DNA from: an uncultured Lachnospiraceae bacterium | GTDB lineage: Bacteria > Bacillota_A > Clostridia > Lachnospirales > Lachnospiraceae | Assembly (NCBI GenBank): GCA_905200565.1 | Contig: CAJKKX010000158.1 | Span: forward strand, 1-6,008 | DNA: 6,008 bases | Direction: 5' to 3' | Shown: positions 5,538 through 6,008 of the stretch, one piece after another | Numbering within the stretch: the stretch's first letter is position 1 | Layout: each line of letters begins with the position of its first letter | Notes under the pieces: generated by a model | What the model was told of the DNA's origin: nothing | Databases searched by the model: none | The model's input: the letters and a program-made list of their open reading frames with translations, nothing else | Translations under genes and position numbers: made by a program

Positions 5538-6008
5538 ATGACAAGACAGGAATTTCAGGAACTTATCAACCAGGGGCCTCTGATTTTAGACGGCGCCACC
5601 GGCTCGAATCTTATGAAAGCCGGAATGCCAAAAGGCGTCTGCACCGAACAATGGATACTGGAACATAAAAATATCCTGATCGATCTTCAAAAAAATATAT
5701 CGAGGCAGGTTCCCGCATCCTCTATGCCCCCACGTTTGCCGCCAACCGGATTTCGCTGGCGGAACATGGCCTGGAGAACGAAATGGAGCCTATGATTTCG
5801 GAGCTGGTAAATCTTTCAAAATCCTGCGTAAAAGAAGGGTGCTATGTTGCAGGGGATTTGACCACGACAGGAAAAACCGATCTTCCCTACGAAGAGCTGT
5901 ACGCCGTGTATCAGGAGCAGATTTCCTGCCTGCATAACGCAGGGGTGGATCTTCTCGTGGCGGAAACCATGATGACCTTAGACGAAACGATGGCTGCGGT
6001 AGAAGCGG
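5538..6008 (+). CDS. metH: Homocysteine S-methyltransferase domain (MetH-type), frameshifted, 3' end outside the window
   Basis: The domain transfers a methyl group to homocysteine to make methionine; in MetH proteins it forms the N-terminal barrel, followed by folate- and cobalamin-binding domains. Frame 1 from ATG 5538 encodes GPLILDGATGSNLMKAGMP (13-31) and ends at a stop at 5795 after 85 codons, the last 35 or so of which look unlike the family. From 5696 the other frame continues the family sequence to the window edge: YIEAGSRILYAPTFAANR, LAEHGLENEMEPMI, VAGDLTTTGK and GVDLLVAETMMTLDET, matching the order of known methyltransferase barrels. One base is missing in the run of seven A at 5689-5695; eight would give an intact QKKYIEAG. 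The family's usual GDIGPTG block reads GDLTTTG here. The zinc-binding cysteines would lie further on. It may be a true pseudogene, a sequencing error, or rescued by slippage. A cobalamin-independent methyltransferase of the same fold is possible. Confidence 0.85.
5689..5696 (+). other. Frameshift site in metH: seven A residues then T
   Basis: In the start frame the codons read CAA AAA AAT. The heptamer A-AAA-AAT fits the X-XXY-YYZ pattern of -1 slippery sites, and slipping back one base gives Lys-Lys-Tyr-Ile-Glu-Ala-Gly, exactly the expected family sequence. A lost A in a longer homopolymer explains it equally well. Confidence 0.8.

Overview
The window looks like chromosomal DNA from a Gram-positive anaerobe of the class Clostridia, most likely family Lachnospiraceae. 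The support is the RpoB N-terminus (MEKNRIRPI..., [23 protein letters not shown]), the roughly 460-residue citrate synthase, strong AGGAGG-type ribosome binding sites, consensus sigma-A promoters with 17-bp spacers, and a YtrA-type GntR/ABC cassette. The genus cannot be read from the sequence.

Layout. Positions 1-954 (minus strand) hold the first 318 codons of rpoB, running off the left edge. A 229-bp gap (955-1183) carries the rpoB leader, a near-consensus rpoB promoter, and a perfect 13-bp inverted repeat whose arm contains part of the rpoB -35 box. Positions 1184-2563 (minus) encode citrate synthase with all three catalytic residues, and it has its own promoter just after the end of the next operon. 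Positions 2645-5302 (minus) form a compact four-gene operon in the order GntR/YtrA-family repressor, ABC ATPase, ABC permease 1, ABC permease 2, with gaps of 1, 1 and 16 nt. The regulator starts at TTG, and a 26-bp near-perfect palindrome overlaps its -10 box, which points to autorepression. At 5538-6008, divergently on the plus strand, lies the start of a MetH-type homocysteine S-methyltransferase. It is broken by a one-base deletion in a run of seven A residues, and it runs off the right edge.

How the parts work together. rpoB (transcription) and citrate synthase (entry of acetyl-CoA and oxaloacetate into citrate, probably for glutamate synthesis in an anaerobe) are separate housekeeping units in tandem. 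The GntR-ABC operon resembles envelope-stress or peptide-antibiotic exporters such as Bacillus Ytr and staphylococcal Pmt. Its substrate cannot be told from sequence. The metH-like gene has an extended -10 promoter and an 85-nt leader in which a bulged hairpin holds a sequence complementary to the ribosome binding site.

Most notable points: the A-AAA-AAT slippery-type frameshift in metH, the metH leader with a possible Shine-Dalgarno switch, the clear GntR operator, the overlap of the citrate synthase terminator-like hairpin with the rpoB promoter, and the absence of rplL upstream of rpoB. I found no tRNA, rRNA, CRISPR array, insertion sequence or phage gene.
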